Assembly: GCA_033026295.1 (NCBI GenBank)
Contig: CM065168.1
Coordinates: 35,414,875 to 35,478,874, forward strand
Direction of reading: 5' to 3'
Origin: Channa striata
Taxonomy: Eukaryota > Chordata > Actinopteri > Anabantiformes > Channidae
Length of the DNA: 64,000 nucleotides
This document shows, piece by piece, positions 1 to 11,318 of this stretch. Both the position numbers and the translations under genes were made by a program. Each line of letters opens with the position of its first letter. Position 1 is the stretch's first letter. The notes under the pieces are model-generated. The model worked only from the letters and a program-made list of their open reading frames with translations, had not been told where the DNA came from and did not search any database.

Positions 1-408
1 CATAGTTTTCTAGATAATACTGATGTATTTCTTTTAGAGACAAGTTATGCTGTACGTACACAAAAACCCTGCATTTTTCACAAAAACACAGCAAACAGGG
101 CAAAAGAACAACAACACTAATGCACACTATTCATAAAATCTAATTAAGGATATTAGTAAATAAGGATACATAAAAATGAGATAAAGATGGATAAAACAGA
201 TATGCTGAATAAAACAACAAATTACAAAAGAGAATAAAACAAAGATCCATATGCCAACAAATAGGTTTTGCTGAATTTTATTTTCCACGCAGGTCTTTAT
301 TCAGTCATCACAGGGGCGCCACTAGCAGTTTTGGGCCCTATGAAAAAATCTGTAGTTGGGCCCTTTACTTCACCCATTCTACACCAAACATTCAAACCAA
401 GGTAGAGC

Positions 409-630
409 TTAGCCATACTGACCACAGCTGTGTTCATGTGGCTCAGTGTCCACTGTGTCCCTCTGTCCCTTAAACTGTGAGCTCCTCTCTTCTTCCTCTT
501 CCTCATCTGAGCTGCTGCTTCTACTGATTCTCTCTTGAGCTCCATCTGCTGTTTTAAAAGCTCTTTCTACGTCCTCCCTGACAGACTGGCTTGATGAGGA
601 TCCTGGTTCTGGCATATCTAAAAAAAAAAT
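409..630 (-). pseudogene. Orphan inverted copy of Ubl-1 exon 3
   Basis: On the minus strand, a poly-T tract and AG acceptor precede an open frame that starts DMPEPGSS, then runs through a Ser/Glu-rich acidic stretch and stops near 409. It is the left-arm copy of Ubl-1 exon 3 and stays open about 55 codons longer than the right-arm copy, which hits a stop after an indel. No minus-strand Ubl exons 1 or 2 are visible to its right, so I read it as an orphan. A third, equally short copy lies near 30550-30615. Confidence 0.55.
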
Positions 631-1159
631 TATATACATATTTCATTTAGAACGCATCTAGATGTTCTGTACTTCAGTATTCTGTTAATAGGAAATAGGA
701 AAAATAAAACTGACATGTTTTTTTTAATCAATACTCATTTCGTTATGAGTTGAGTAAGACCAAGACAGAGATTAAAATTATATGAAAGTGAAATTAATTC
801 TTACAATCAAAATGTGAATTACGCACGATTTTTAAAGGCAGGATTTCTGTGATATACTGATGACCCGCTTCCTCAACTTGGAGAGGAACTCAGACTCGGG
901 CCATTACAAGGACGGACGGAACCTTGCGCTAAATGGGAGGAGGGGTGTAATTTAACCGGAGAGGCAGAGATAAGCCGAAATTTAGCCTTATTTGTAATTC
1001 TTTCATAGATACATTTATGATATCTCATATATTACTGCTTATAATTTTATTATTAAAAAAGCTAGTCTCTGTGGGCCCCAAAAGTTCGTGGGCTCTTAGA
1101 ATCGTCCTAACCACCCCCCCCCCAATGGCGGGCGTGAGTCATCATAAGACTGAGAAGGC

Positions 1160-1171
1160 AAGAACGAAAGT
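1160..1171 (+). promoter_or_regulatory. ISRE-like half site upstream of Ubl-1
   Basis: AAGAACGAAAGT lies about 100 bp before the Ubl-1 start codon. It is a weaker match to GAAANNGAAA than the sites at the other genes, but it sits at a comparable distance and aligns with the site upstream of E3-C. Confidence 0.4.
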
Positions 1172-1271
1172 GCAAGTACTGCGCTGTTAATAAAGCATAG
1201 AAATCATATTCAGCTCCCACAAGCTTTTGCACAACGGACGTGAAAGGAGCCTCACAAACACTGCGAACAAT

Positions 1272-2178
1272 ATGTGCGACGGAGACAGACTAGTCCCGGT
1301 TTTTGGACCCGCAGGTGATAGGGCGTGGATCCACCTGCGCGACAACATGACGGTGAAGCAGCTGAAAGAGAAACTGGCGGGGCAGTTAGCCGGGATCCAA
1401 GGTAATAAATCATCCACATATAGGACATTGTCCCAGAAAGTTAACTCAATTTAGTCTAAAAATATTATATATATATGTATATATATATATACATATATAT
1501 ATTGTCACCAACATGCTCTAAAAGTGAAACTGATGTTCCTTGTAATGGCCCGAGTCTGACTCCTTCCTCTCTGTGTCTGTGTCTGTGTGTAGGACCGATT
1601 ATGGACAATGTCAGTGTGGCTTTTAATGGAAAGATTCTGGACGACTCCCTTCCGTTGTCTGAATACAAATACCTGCCATCTTGTGCCTTTCACATCGTGC
1701 TACGTGCACACGGGGGAGGAACACCTGGTCTGGGTAAGGCAGATATGTGACAAGAATGAAAAAATTAATTATGGAAGCGACCTCGTTGTTTAAACACACT
1801 CACACATTTTAACAACAACCAGAGAGAATTAAATGGGACAGAATGGCCCGAGTCTGAGTTCCTCTCCAAGTTGAGGAAGCGGGTCATCAGTATATCACAG
1901 AAATCCTGCCTTTAAAAATCGTGTGTAATTCACATTCTGATTGTAAGAATTAATTTCACTTTCATATAATTTTAATCTCTGTCATGGTCTTACTTAACTC
2001 ATAATGAAATGAGTATTGATTAAAAAAAACATGTCAATTTAATTTTTTCTATTTCCTATTAACAGAATACTGAAGTACAGAACATCTAGATGCGTTCTGA
2101 ATGAATTATGTATTTTTTTTTTTTTTAGATATGCCAGAACCAGGATCCTTGTCAATCAGCCAGTCAGGGAGGACGTAG
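1272..2178 (+). CDS. Ubiquitin-like protein 1 (Ubl-1), three exons, C-terminally extended
   Basis: Exons 1272-1401, 1593-1733 and 2129-2178 join in phase 1 at both junctions and give about 106 residues. Exon 1 holds the first Ubl half with the motif TVKQLKEKL. Exon 2 holds the second half and ends in LRAHGGG, matching the LRLRGG end of ubiquitin. Unlike Ubl-3, reading continues past the glycines through TPGL into exon 3 (DMPEPGS...), leaving about 20 extra residues that would have to be trimmed before conjugation. If the second intron is retained, translation stops a few codons later instead. The start is the first in-frame ATG and aligns with the starts of Ubl-2 and Ubl-3. The gene lies inside an inverted repeat. 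The Ubl fold is clear from the pattern; target and function are unknown. Confidence 0.7.
1464..1505. repeat. AT-rich microsatellite in Ubl-1 intron 1
   Basis: An alternating TA run broken by single TG/CA steps (atatatgtatatat-type). It has no coding potential. Confidence 0.85.
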
Positions 2179-2759
2179 AAAGAGCTTTTAAAACAGCAGA
2201 TGAAGATCAAGAGAGAATCAGTAGAAGATGCAGCACAGATGAGGAAGAGGAAGAAGAGAGGAGCTCACAGTTTAAGGGACAGAGGGACACAGTGGACACT
2301 GAGCCACATGAACACAGCTGTGGTCAGTACTATGGCTAAACTGCGAAGATTTTGGATCTAGCTTGTTTTGAATGTTTGGTGCAGAATGGGTGAAGTAAAG
2401 GGCCCAACTTCAAATTTTTCATAGGGCCCAAAACTCCTAGTGGCGCCCCTGTGATGACCTGCGTGGCAAATAAAATTCAGCAAAACCTCTTTGTTGGCAT
2501 ATGGATCTTTGTTTTATTCTCTTTTGTAATTTGTTGTTTTATTCAGCATATCTGTTTTATCCATCTTTATCTCATTTTTATGTATCCTTATTTACTAATA
2601 TCCTTAATTAGATTTTATGAATAGTGTGCATTAGTGTTGTTGTTCTTTTGCCCTGTTTGCTGTGTTTTTGTGAAAAATGCAGGGTTTTTGTGTACGTACA
2701 GCATAACTTGTCTCTAAAAGAAATACATCAGTATTATCTAGAAAACTATGGGCCACTGA

Positions 2760-3480
2760 GTTTTTTATTTAACTGCAACTTCCTTGTTGATGCAATGTAT
2801 GAATAAACATTTGATTTATATTTTTAAATTCTTACAAAATGTCACAATAAATTTTTAAAATTATTTTTGTAATTTTAGTCAGATGCATGTAGAGGAGAAA
2901 CGTGTAGTGGAACTGCTAGTATGTTCTAGGACCCAGGGTGGCGACAACACAGGCGTGTAAAATTTTAAAGAATTTTAAAAGTGAGGACAAGAAACATACA
3001 AACAAACCCGACAATAACAAGCTAAGGGCAAAATAAGAGTTTTCAAGAACATAGGAACTGAGGGAGAAATAAACTAAACAGGACTGCAAACATACAAACA
3101 CACTAATCATATATCGAATTAAGTGACTGAACTAAAACAAATGGATAAGGGAAAACAGAGAACCTAATTTTAAAGAATATTAACAAACCAAAACTCAAGT
3201 ATGACACAAAACTTGACTAACAGCGAGGGGAAAACAATATCAAGAATTGATAAGGATAAACAAGGTAAGAAAAGGAACTTACATGAAAGCAACCAACAAA
3301 AATCCATAATCCTGTCAGAAATGTATAGTATCCAGGAAATATAATCACATTTCTACACTGGATCAGTTGAGGTCAGGGTTACAAACGACAGCCAGTACTG
3401 TTAACCAACAGATTACCAGTGGAAAATATGCAACTGTTAGGTAAAGGAGGAGAAAGAGTGGGGGAAGGCCTGGCCAGAGG
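2760..3480. other. No gene seen
   Basis: AT-rich sequence with short open frames only. I see no recognisable domain, repeat or RNA gene here. Confidence 0.6.
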
Positions 3481-4350
3481 CAGCAGCAGAGGAGAAAGCA
3501 GAAGAGTCGAGCTGAGAGTAGGAAGCTTGAACGTTAGCACAGTGACAGAAAAATAGCTGATATGATGGAAAAGAGAAATGCAGTACTGTGTGTACAAGAG
3601 ACCAAGTGGAAGGGCAGTAAGGCCAGGAACAGTGGAGGTGGGTTTAGTGCTATAACCCACCATGGCATGAATAGGAAGAGATAATTCTGTCTGATAGGAT
3701 CATGACTATGAAACTGGAAGTTGAAATAATTAATGATAAACATCATTGGTGCCTATTCCCAACAAGTCTGGTGTTAGATGGGTGAGGAAGAAAGTTTTTG
3801 GAGTAAGTTAGATGAAGTGAAGACTATTGGTAGGTAGGAATAGTAGTGATTGAAGGAGTCTTCAATGGACATGTTGATAAGGAGGATAGAGGTGATAAGG
3901 AGATCATGGGTAGGTTTGGTGTGAAAGACAGGAATGTGGAAGGGCAGATGGTGGGAAATAACACAAACACAACGAAGCAGAAAGATAATTTTATATCGAC
4001 TGGTCATAAAGGACAGAGACATGTAATGCAGGTTAAATGTGCTGACAAGCCAAGAGATTGTGTTAAGAAGGTGGAAGGAGAACTTTGAGGGGTTTGATGA
4101 ATGTAGAAAATGAGAGAAAAAAAGAAGGTCAGAGGTGTCAGACACAGTGCAGTAGGATGTGCAGTGCAGTATATATGTAGTTAGGAAATCAAAGAAGGGG
4201 ATGAAGACAGGAAAGGCAGTTGGTCCAAATGCTTAAACAGCAGATTGTTCAACAGAAATTCTGCAAAGAGAAAGGATGTCTGAGGAGGAGAAGAACTAAA
4301 CTTGTTCAGCTCTTCAAGACTAAGGGAGGAGCTGCAGAGGCATAAAGTGG
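3480..4350 (+). mobile_element. Degenerate RTE/BovB-like LINE, endonuclease region
   Basis: Plus-strand translation in shifting frames recalls the RTE-type apurinic endonuclease: LCVQETKWKGSKARN near 3590-3630, FNGHVDKEDRGDKEIMGRFG near 3855-3920, then a GKAVGP motif near 4215 from the endonuclease-RT linker. Stops and frameshifts are frequent, so it is dead. A related copy lies at about 19690-20520. Confidence 0.75.
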
Positions 4351-4639
4351 ATCAGTCAAACCATGAAGCTGTGGGACGGGAGAGGAGAGGTGACCACCAG
4401 TGAGCAGCAGCATGTTTTCATGTGCACCACAAATGCCATTTTTGCTTTTGCTTTTTTACTAAGGTTAGTGTGGATGGTGTGCATAACAAGAAGAGTTTTG
4501 GCCACCTCATTCATTTTAAACAAGGTGGCCACCACCTCCCATCACTCACTGCAACAAAGGAGTTATGACTAGGAGTCCTGATGACTCCTTGTGGGGGTGG
4601 GCCAAATAACATCCCCTCCTCCATGGAAGCCTAAAAAAA

Positions 4640-4930
4640 AGGAAGACAGGCAGCTGAGGACAACTGTCAAGTCCTGTGGTTTTCCTAAGTGGACCCTAAA
4701 TAAAACAACATCTAGATTCAGCAGAAGAGACTCAGAGCAGGTCCTGAGTTAAAGTAAAAACCATTATGTTAGTTTCAAAGCCACTGACACACTGAAACAC
4801 GAGAAGAACATAGTGTTTGCACTGTCCAATGCAGTAACGGGTTTACACCTCTACAACGGAAGAGCTAAAGAGCCTCTGAACAGGTGAAACAATTCCTCAA
4901 GACCAGAATCAGCAGTAGACGTTCACCTCT
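4640..4930. repeat. Flank duplicated at about 21010-21340
   Basis: A noncoding segment sharing a diverged but collinear sequence with 21010-21340, with common words such as gactcagag, gttagtttcaaa and gaccagaatcagca. Together with the RTE remnants just before each copy, it marks a segmental duplication. Confidence 0.6.
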
Positions 4931-5319
4931 GACATTTTCTGTGGCTTACTTTTATTTTCTCCTTGACATTTATAGTGAATATATATATCAAGTTTACTGG
5001 ATCTAGATGTATAAATATATACTTTCTTTTATTTACCTTTATGTTCAGTGTATTTGTTTCCCTACTCAAAGAGCAATGACCCCTTACTGAAATATTTTTC
5101 TATTGCATTGTTTTATTGTGCTCACAGTCTTTTGCATTGTTACATAATAAGAACAACAAGGTGGTAAGAAGGTGATAAACTGGGCTGATCAAATTCCAGC
5201 TTCAGGAACTCCAGGTGATTTCCCATCGTCCTTTCTGAAGTAAATGTCAATACAATGAGGAAATAAATTCACACAGAATTACTACCCATGCACAATGATG
5301 CAAACTACTGGAGACAATC

Positions 5320-5600
5320 TGCAGTGTCTATGATCTAGACTATAATGGAGTTTTCTGTGATCTTTCATTAATAACTGACTCTCGGGTTTTTGATCTAGTG
5401 GACCACAGCATGCTTCTCTCCTACGTTGAAAAGTTCTGTGCTATCTAGTGATCTGCTCGAAACTAGTGTGAATCCTATGATAAACACAACAACTAAGGCA
5501 ACCTTTGTGGTTTCCTCTATGCGTCCTTTACAGTTTACAATAATCACAGTGATGGCATAAAATATGTCATCTTTCACTGCAGACATATTTACTTATCACA
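5320..5600 (+). mobile_element. Possible LINE reverse-transcriptase remnant
   Basis: The plus strand around 5320-5450 reads GVFCDLS then FDLVDHSMLLSYVEKF, resembling the RT segment of fish LINEs in which CDLSKAFD is followed by VDHSILL. The frame is broken before and after. This is a short fragment, so the family is uncertain. Confidence 0.45.
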
Positions 5601-5658
5601 GAGGCACAACCATATTAACAAGTCTATCTTTTGGTATATTTATATTCTTTGACTTGTT

Positions 5659-7856
5659 TTAACAATTCTGTCTCTGCCACACAGGTATAGATGTCTGTCT
5701 AGGTGCGACACCATCAAAACATTGTATGTATTCGTCACTTATTTCCAAACAGTCGTCACTGAGTTTCAGACACACAAAACAGAATTCCTCCTTACAACGG
5801 GGACAGACAACATGTTTACACTGAGTGTTGTCATGTTGCAGCAGTATGCCACAGGTGGGACAGGCTCGGATGGAGGGACATCCTGTGACCCATTCTACAG
5901 ACTCGAAAACGGCATCTGGACAGGTTTGCAAAGTTTTGAGTGACTCGTTGCAGCAGCCAACATTTCCACATCGATCTGAACATGGATGTGGACCCTTCCA
6001 CTGCCTCAAACACTGCCAGCAGAATTCAAAGATCCGTCCTTTGTTTGCTGTGCACACTGTGCAGGGAACGTTCAGAACAGACTGATTCTGTCTCACCACA
6101 GGAGATTGGCATCCAGGACACTTATGTGGGTTAGAGAAAGAGAAAGCAAAACAGATGTTTTATTTATTTATTTATTTGTTAGCAGACAGCTGCAATTCTG
6201 ATTAAAAGTTAGTTTCCAAACACAGAAAATAAAAATGATACTTTCAATAAGAGACACTTACTGATTTAGTAGAACCTCTGGCAGCATTGGAGGCCATGGT
6301 TTTTTCAAAATACTCTTTTTCTTCAGGGGTGAGAAGAGCCATTTTACAAACCTCAGCAAAAGGCCACTCAACATCACAGCCACTTTGACCGCACACAAAT
6401 CTTCTTTCACCCTTTATGAAAACATATAAACATTAATTATTATTATTGTAGACTCAAAAGCTGGACACAAACCATTGAAAATGCAGCATTTACGGTACAT
6501 GAAACACAAGTTAAACAGGAACAGGAACAGACAACAGGTGTCAACACAAGACAGGAATAAAACTCTGGAAGACCAGATCAGGAGATGTTTTTTAATTAAA
6601 GCCTGTGTACATTTAACCTAATTAATAATTTTATATTCATTTTAAACAGTTGCATTTATACCTAATTACTTGTTAACCTTCGCATTCAAAACTGTCAAAT
6701 TCTACAATAGTCTTTGCTAATGTGACATTAAAACATTTATTGTGAAATGAAGAACTTATCACTTATTAATAACAACCTACCTCATCCAACAATCTGCGAC
6801 ACCAGTTGGTGAGAGACATCGGAGTCACAGCATGTCCACAGGACATCAGCGCTCTGAGAGACTGGAAACCTTCACACAAAACTGACAGAAACAAACAAAC
6901 AAACAAACAAAAATCCCTCAATAAACTGTGACACAGCATAAAAAAATGTTACATGAGACTGACACCGGGACCATGTGTTTTGTCTAGTGCCCTTTTAAAA
7001 AATGTAATTTAATGATAATTAAATGCTAATGATAATGATATTATGCATGATCTTTAACATGAACATTTTAAAAACACTTACAATCCAAAGCATCATCACC
7101 ATCCACAAATTTCAGTGTGAGGTCATGAGGGTTGTAACATTTCTGCTGAGCAGATTTCAAAATGGAGTTTCTTATTACTAGGGAGAAATGACAAAAGAAA
7201 GAGCAGCAGGTGAGTTTGAACAAACAAACACATCCACATTTGGTCTAACATCACATAATATTTGTTGTCTTAAAATCTGTTTAAGTATGATCATGCTGTC
7301 CTGATCCTGTGACCACTTTACAAGTTGAATTTCTTCTTGTAATATTTCCTATTATCAGTAATAGCTGTAAACCTGGTGGACCCCTCCCTCATCTATTGAA
7401 TGAATACACCAACACGATTCTGGCCCCGCTGAAAGCAGCTGTGTCTCAGTAGGGAACAGATATAAACATCATAAAGCATAACAATATGAGCCCATCATTC
7501 CAGCTGTATAATGAGCTAATTACCTTCGCCGTGTCTTCTCCGGCGAGCCGAGAGCAAGGCTCTGAACACCTCACTCCGACTGCAATTAGTGAAAATCATT
7601 ACAGAAAAAATTTCCATATATAAAATTCTTCGTGGGTTGATCCTAATTTAACAATAAAATTCGACCATTGTCAGGGCATTTTTACTTCAATACCAGTTCA
7701 AGTTAGTCAGGTGTGCTTTCCCCCATTAAATGATAATTTTCTTAGAGTTTTTTCTCCAAGGATCCGGATCAACTCCGTCCCTGTTCCCACGTGGTTGTGC
7801 AGGTGGATCTTCTCACCTGTCGGTCCGTTTCCCGTCAACAACGATCTGTTCCACAT
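5659..7856 (-). CDS. RBR-type E3 ubiquitin ligase, copy A (E3-A)
   Basis: Minus-strand exons in order: 7856-7817, 7177-7082, 6881-6781, 6411-6262 and 6120-5659. They join in frame to about 282 residues. Exon 1 (MWNRSLLTGNGPT) resembles the start of the Ubl genes. The second exon carries KCYNPHD. The third is a degenerate RING1 with SCGHAVTP and NWCRRLL, and the fourth has VCGQSGC and LLTPEE. The last exon holds the IBR (FCWQCL) and RING2 (CPSIRACPTC, then catalytic-position Cys in NTQCKH, then FCFVCL). In RBR ligases that RING2 cysteine forms a thioester with the modifier. The protein ends VAPRQTSIPVWQRQNC. A 56-bp exon-like block at 7579-7524 would break the frame and is assumed skipped. The family call is firm; the exact 5' structure is less so. 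It resembles the RNF144/RNF19 group, and the substrate is unknown. Confidence 0.75.
7524..7579 (-). pseudogene. Frame-breaking relic exon of E3-A
   Basis: An acceptor (attgcag) and a donor (GTAATT) flank 56 bp whose translation RSEVFRALLS resembles SVRTEFFKAL in the 75-bp E3-B exon at 13489-13563. Spliced in, it would put the next exon into a frame that starts with two stop codons, so it is probably skipped or dead. Confidence 0.5.
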
Positions 7857-7928
7857 GTTCTTCGCTTTGTCCGTGAGGCTCCTTTCAGCTTCTCTCTCCT
7901 GACGATTATTCTTACAGATGGACGTTTG

Positions 7929-7944
7929 TTTCTGTTTCTGTTTC
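7929..7944 (-). promoter_or_regulatory. Overlapping ISRE motifs upstream of E3-A
   Basis: The plus strand reads TTTCTGTTTCTGTTTC. On the gene's strand this is GAAACAGAAACAGAAA, two overlapping perfect GAAANNGAAA cores, about 75-90 bp upstream of the proposed start codon. Interferon regulatory factors and ISGF3 bind this core. Confidence 0.6.
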
Positions 7945-8009
7945 GACGTCTCCGCCTCAGAGGGCGTCACCGTCTTTCGAAACACATCGGTCCATGTTGA
8001 GTCCACCCG

Positions 8010-9270
8010 GTTCTGACTGTGACAGGCTCAAACACAGTTAAAATCCATTTTCCACCGTGGCAAGAATTAGTTTGGAGAAACTGTACGCAAATAATTTTAA
8101 TAGATATTTGAACACAAAATAATATTGCATGTTGTGACTTTCTTCTGGTTTGCAGCAATATCTGCCTGACGTTGTGCGTCATTCTACTGATCAGTTTTGG
8201 GAGCTGTTCAGTTGTGAAAATATAAAAAGCCTGCCGTGATGCATATGAGAATGCGCAGTAATGAGAACATTCTGGGTTAAAGTTTTGGAAAATCTGAGCC
8301 ACTGATTTGGATCAACGATTCCTTTGCTTACTGGGAGATAATTCTTTAATTCCAGGGATATAAAGAAATACATATTCTGTTATTATTTTGGTATGTTTAC
8401 AGCTTCCAGGATTATACGGAGACATTGGAATACAGCTAAGGCTCCAGGGTTGATGGACAGATGCAATGGTAGAAGATGCTTCTTTTGAAGCCATGTTGAG
8501 CAAATTGAAAGGCAGCACAGGTGACGAAATCTTCATATGGGTCCTGTTTTGGAATTATGTTAAATTAACATAATAACACATGGCCTTCCAAATCCTGATT
8601 TACCTTTAACAGTTTTCATTTAGTAATTATGATACTCTTATTTTATTTTACTTATTTATTAATTTGTTTTCCATGCCAACTTGTGTTATGCTGTTGCAAA
8701 CAGAATTTACTCTGTTGCCCTTTGTCTCTTTTTTTCTCATTTCTGATGTTGCCATGTAGCATCTCTTATCTCTTACTCCAAAAAAACAATAAAGATTTAA
8801 ATGGCAAAAAAACAAAAATTGCTGTGCTGGATGAGTTGTGTTTTTGAACTCTTTGGTCCAGCTTCTCCCACAGCTGCTCAGTGAAGTTTCGATCTGGTGA
8901 CTGAGCTGACAGTGATCCAACAGTTACAATCCTGTCCATATGATTCCCACACAGCCAGGAAGATTCTTTCAGGGTCTTGCTGAAGTTTTGTGACATGTGA
9001 TATCACAGAGGTGCTGGTGTTCAGTACAACAGGAATCCCTCTAGTGTGAGGATGTTTATCACCCTATATTTCTAACCCTATTCTAATAGATTGTATCAAC
9101 AACCCACATTTCCAGGATAAAAAACAACATTGTTTTAAAGTGAATTCAGTTGAACAGCTTGTGTGCTTTGTAACTTTTATGTTAACTGGACAAAAGGACA
9201 AAAAAGTAGTAAAATAGCACAATACAAAAAATAGTACAAAAACATGGCGATATGGAGATCTATTGTCTGT
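8010..9270. other. E3-A upstream flank, duplicated near 29880-30320
   Basis: No gene seen. Stretches around 8940-9060 and 9230-9260 match 30090-30250 and 30300-30320, for example agttttgtgacatgtgatat. This flank was therefore duplicated together with the E3 first exon. Confidence 0.55.
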
Positions 9271-9382
9271 ATCTGTCGCGGGGGTTGGAGTCTATGATGC
9301 TGAAGACTCCACTCTGATGTTTGAATGTAAATTCCTGTCCTCTTCTATGATCCATCTGGTCTTGATGGTTCGTGGAGGTTAG
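9270..9382 (+). pseudogene. Ubiquitin-like exon 2 remnant ending in RGG
   Basis: The plus strand reads DAEDST, then FECKFL and IHLVLMVRGG followed by a stop at 9380-9382. This is the second half of a Ubl like Ubl-3 (EDST, ECKFL, LHLVMKVHGG) and retains the diglycine end. No exon 1 or clean acceptor is visible nearby, so I treat it as a relic that once paired with E3-A. Confidence 0.65.
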
Positions 9383-9599
9383 ACAGTGTGAATGAGACCC
9401 TTAGTTCCACCATCACTGCTGCTTCACATAAGAACTCTGGCACTTCATAAATCTTGAAGCTTTACTATGCTGTGAGCCTCTATTATTGAAATATTTTTTT
9501 ATTATTATATTAACTATATTGTCCAGAAGATATTTTCCCTGCCTTCTCTTCTGCTCAACTGGGTGATTGTGCTGGCTTAATGTATGAAGGAGACATCTC

Positions 9600-10230
9600 T
9601 TTCCTGGATCAGCAGCTTCTTGACTGACAGAAGTCAGCAGGTGCCATAACATCTGGCCCCCGCAGCATCAGCACCGGTGCACCGCAGTGGTGTGTCCTCT
9701 CCTCACTGGTCTTTTCCCTGTACACTAACGACTGTACCTCAGGAGACCCATTTGTGAAACTCTGAAATATGCAGACAACATGACTGGCTGATCCAGGGTG
9801 GTGATCAGTCTGCATACAGTCGGGAGGTGGAGCAGCTGGCTTAGAGGTGTAGTTAGAACCACCTGGAGCTCAACACGCTCAAGACTGTGGAGATGATGGT
9901 GGACTTTAGGAACCGCCTACCCCCTCCGCATCATCATCCACAACAACACAGTGATTACAGTGGACTCATTCAGGTTTCTAGGATCCACATTCTCCCTGGA
10001 CCTGAAGTGGTCCCCCAAGTAGATACTGCCAACAAAAGGCCCAGCAGAGGCTGCACTTCCTGGGCTGCCTGAGCTGCTGAACGCCTTCTACACTGCCACC
10101 AGCCAGACTGTCCTCTGCAGCTCCATCACTGTGTGGTTTGGTTCAGCCACCAAGCAAGACAGGCACGGACTGCAGCGGGTGGCCTTGAACAAACATTGTG
10201 AATATAGTTTATTGTGATTCTGATTCTAAT
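9600..10230 (+). mobile_element. LINE reverse-transcriptase 3' part with GATTCT tail
   Basis: In broken plus-strand frames I see VLSSLVFSLYTNDCTSGDP, a YADN box (usually YADD), SREVEQL, ELNTLKTVEMMVDFRN and LCSSITVWFGSATKQD. This is the widespread fish LINE RT. It ends in gattctgattct near 10215-10230, a usual 3' tail. The piece is 5'-truncated and dead. Confidence 0.85.
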
Positions 10231-10281
10231 GTGGTAATATGTGAATTCAAGCTTAGACATAGTCTTATTATATTATTTATT

Positions 10282-10615
10282 CTACCACACAGGTATAGAC
10301 TTCTTTCTGAGAGCAGCACATTTGCATGTGGACCACAAATACACTCTGGTGAGCTTCAAACACACAAAACTGAACTGCCCCCAACATCGAGGACACTGAA
10401 CATTTTTACATGAAGTGTTATTATGTTGCAACAATATGCTACAAATGGGACAGGCACTGATTGAGGGACATTTAAAAGACTCAATGTACATATCTGGACA
10501 ATCTCTCAGTGTTTCTCTTAAAGTTTTGAATGAGTCATTGCAGCAGTGCAGGTTTGCACAGTGGTCAAAATGGAGCTGGACCCTTCACTCCATCAAACAC
10601 TGCCAGCAGAATAAG
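10282..10615 (-). pseudogene. Dead fragment of the E3 terminal exon (IBR-RING2)
   Basis: The minus strand shows CWQCLME, then a stop and frame change, then a frame with KCPSISACPICSILLQH, NNTSCKN and FSFVCLKL, ending KKSIPVW. It matches the terminal exon of the other E3 copies, but the first IBR cysteines and all upstream exons are missing. It is a pseudogene between the LINE piece and E3-B. Confidence 0.85.
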
Positions 10616-10619
10616 TTCT

Positions 10620-11318
10620 TATTTTAAAATAGATAATTATTTAAACTTTTTGCAATTTGTGTTTTAATAACAAGAAAACAATTAGGTTGTATTATAAGAA
10701 CATTTGGTTTTGCTTGAACAGTGGATGAGTAGAGTAAAATAATAAGTAAAAAAATAAAATATTGTAAATTGAATAAAAATACTCTTCATAAATTCCATTA
10801 AATGCAAAATTTGAATCAATTAGTTCTTAAAAGCTTAAGACTTACACAGCTGTCATTCTTAAAACTCAGGTAGGCAACAGTTATGATGATTCCACTTGGC
10901 TGCCATTTCTAATACAATGCAGTGATAGATGTTTTAATTAGAAAATAGGATGTGAGGAAAGACACTTATGATTAGATTTTTTTCTCTCTGAGGTGTGGAC
11001 ATACTGTACCTCTGTTTTCCTTTTTACAGGAAGCTACAACCTGTCCACCCCCTTTCTTGTAAATAAGAAATTTTAACAAACAAAAATTTACCTGGATGTG
11101 CATGGTGGCTAATGTTTCTCACTGCACACCGATAGGGTTTATTAAATAATTTGGAAATCAGAGTGCATCCATCCATTATCTATTGCTGCTCATCCTGTTT
11201 CGGGTTGCAGGATGCTGGAGCTGGCGCAGTTTGGGAATTAGAATCCATACTAACAGTCCTTCATTGTGCAAGTATCAATGTATATTTTATTAATAAACAT
11301 AGTCTGTTGGTGTTTCAA
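10620..11318. other. No gene; tandem-type fish repeat at about 11160-11240
   Basis: Mostly AT-rich sequence without coding signs. Bases 11160-11240 contain the common fish repeat phrase ccatccattatctattgctgctcatcctg...gggttgcagg. A second copy lies at 31800-31920. Confidence 0.55.

Larger units (their letters stand above)
1..2752. repeat. Large inverted repeat, arms about 1-905 and 1843-2752
   Basis: The first bases of the window reappear as the reverse complement ending near 2752, and the match runs inward to about 905 on the left and 1843 on the right. The spacer of ~0.94 kb holds exons 1 and 2 of Ubl-1. The arms carry exon 3 of Ubl-1 (right arm) and an inverted orphan copy of it (left arm, around 409-630 on the minus strand). 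The left arm may continue beyond the window. The arms are highly similar but not identical: small indels shift the frame of exon 3 between them. Confidence 0.9.
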
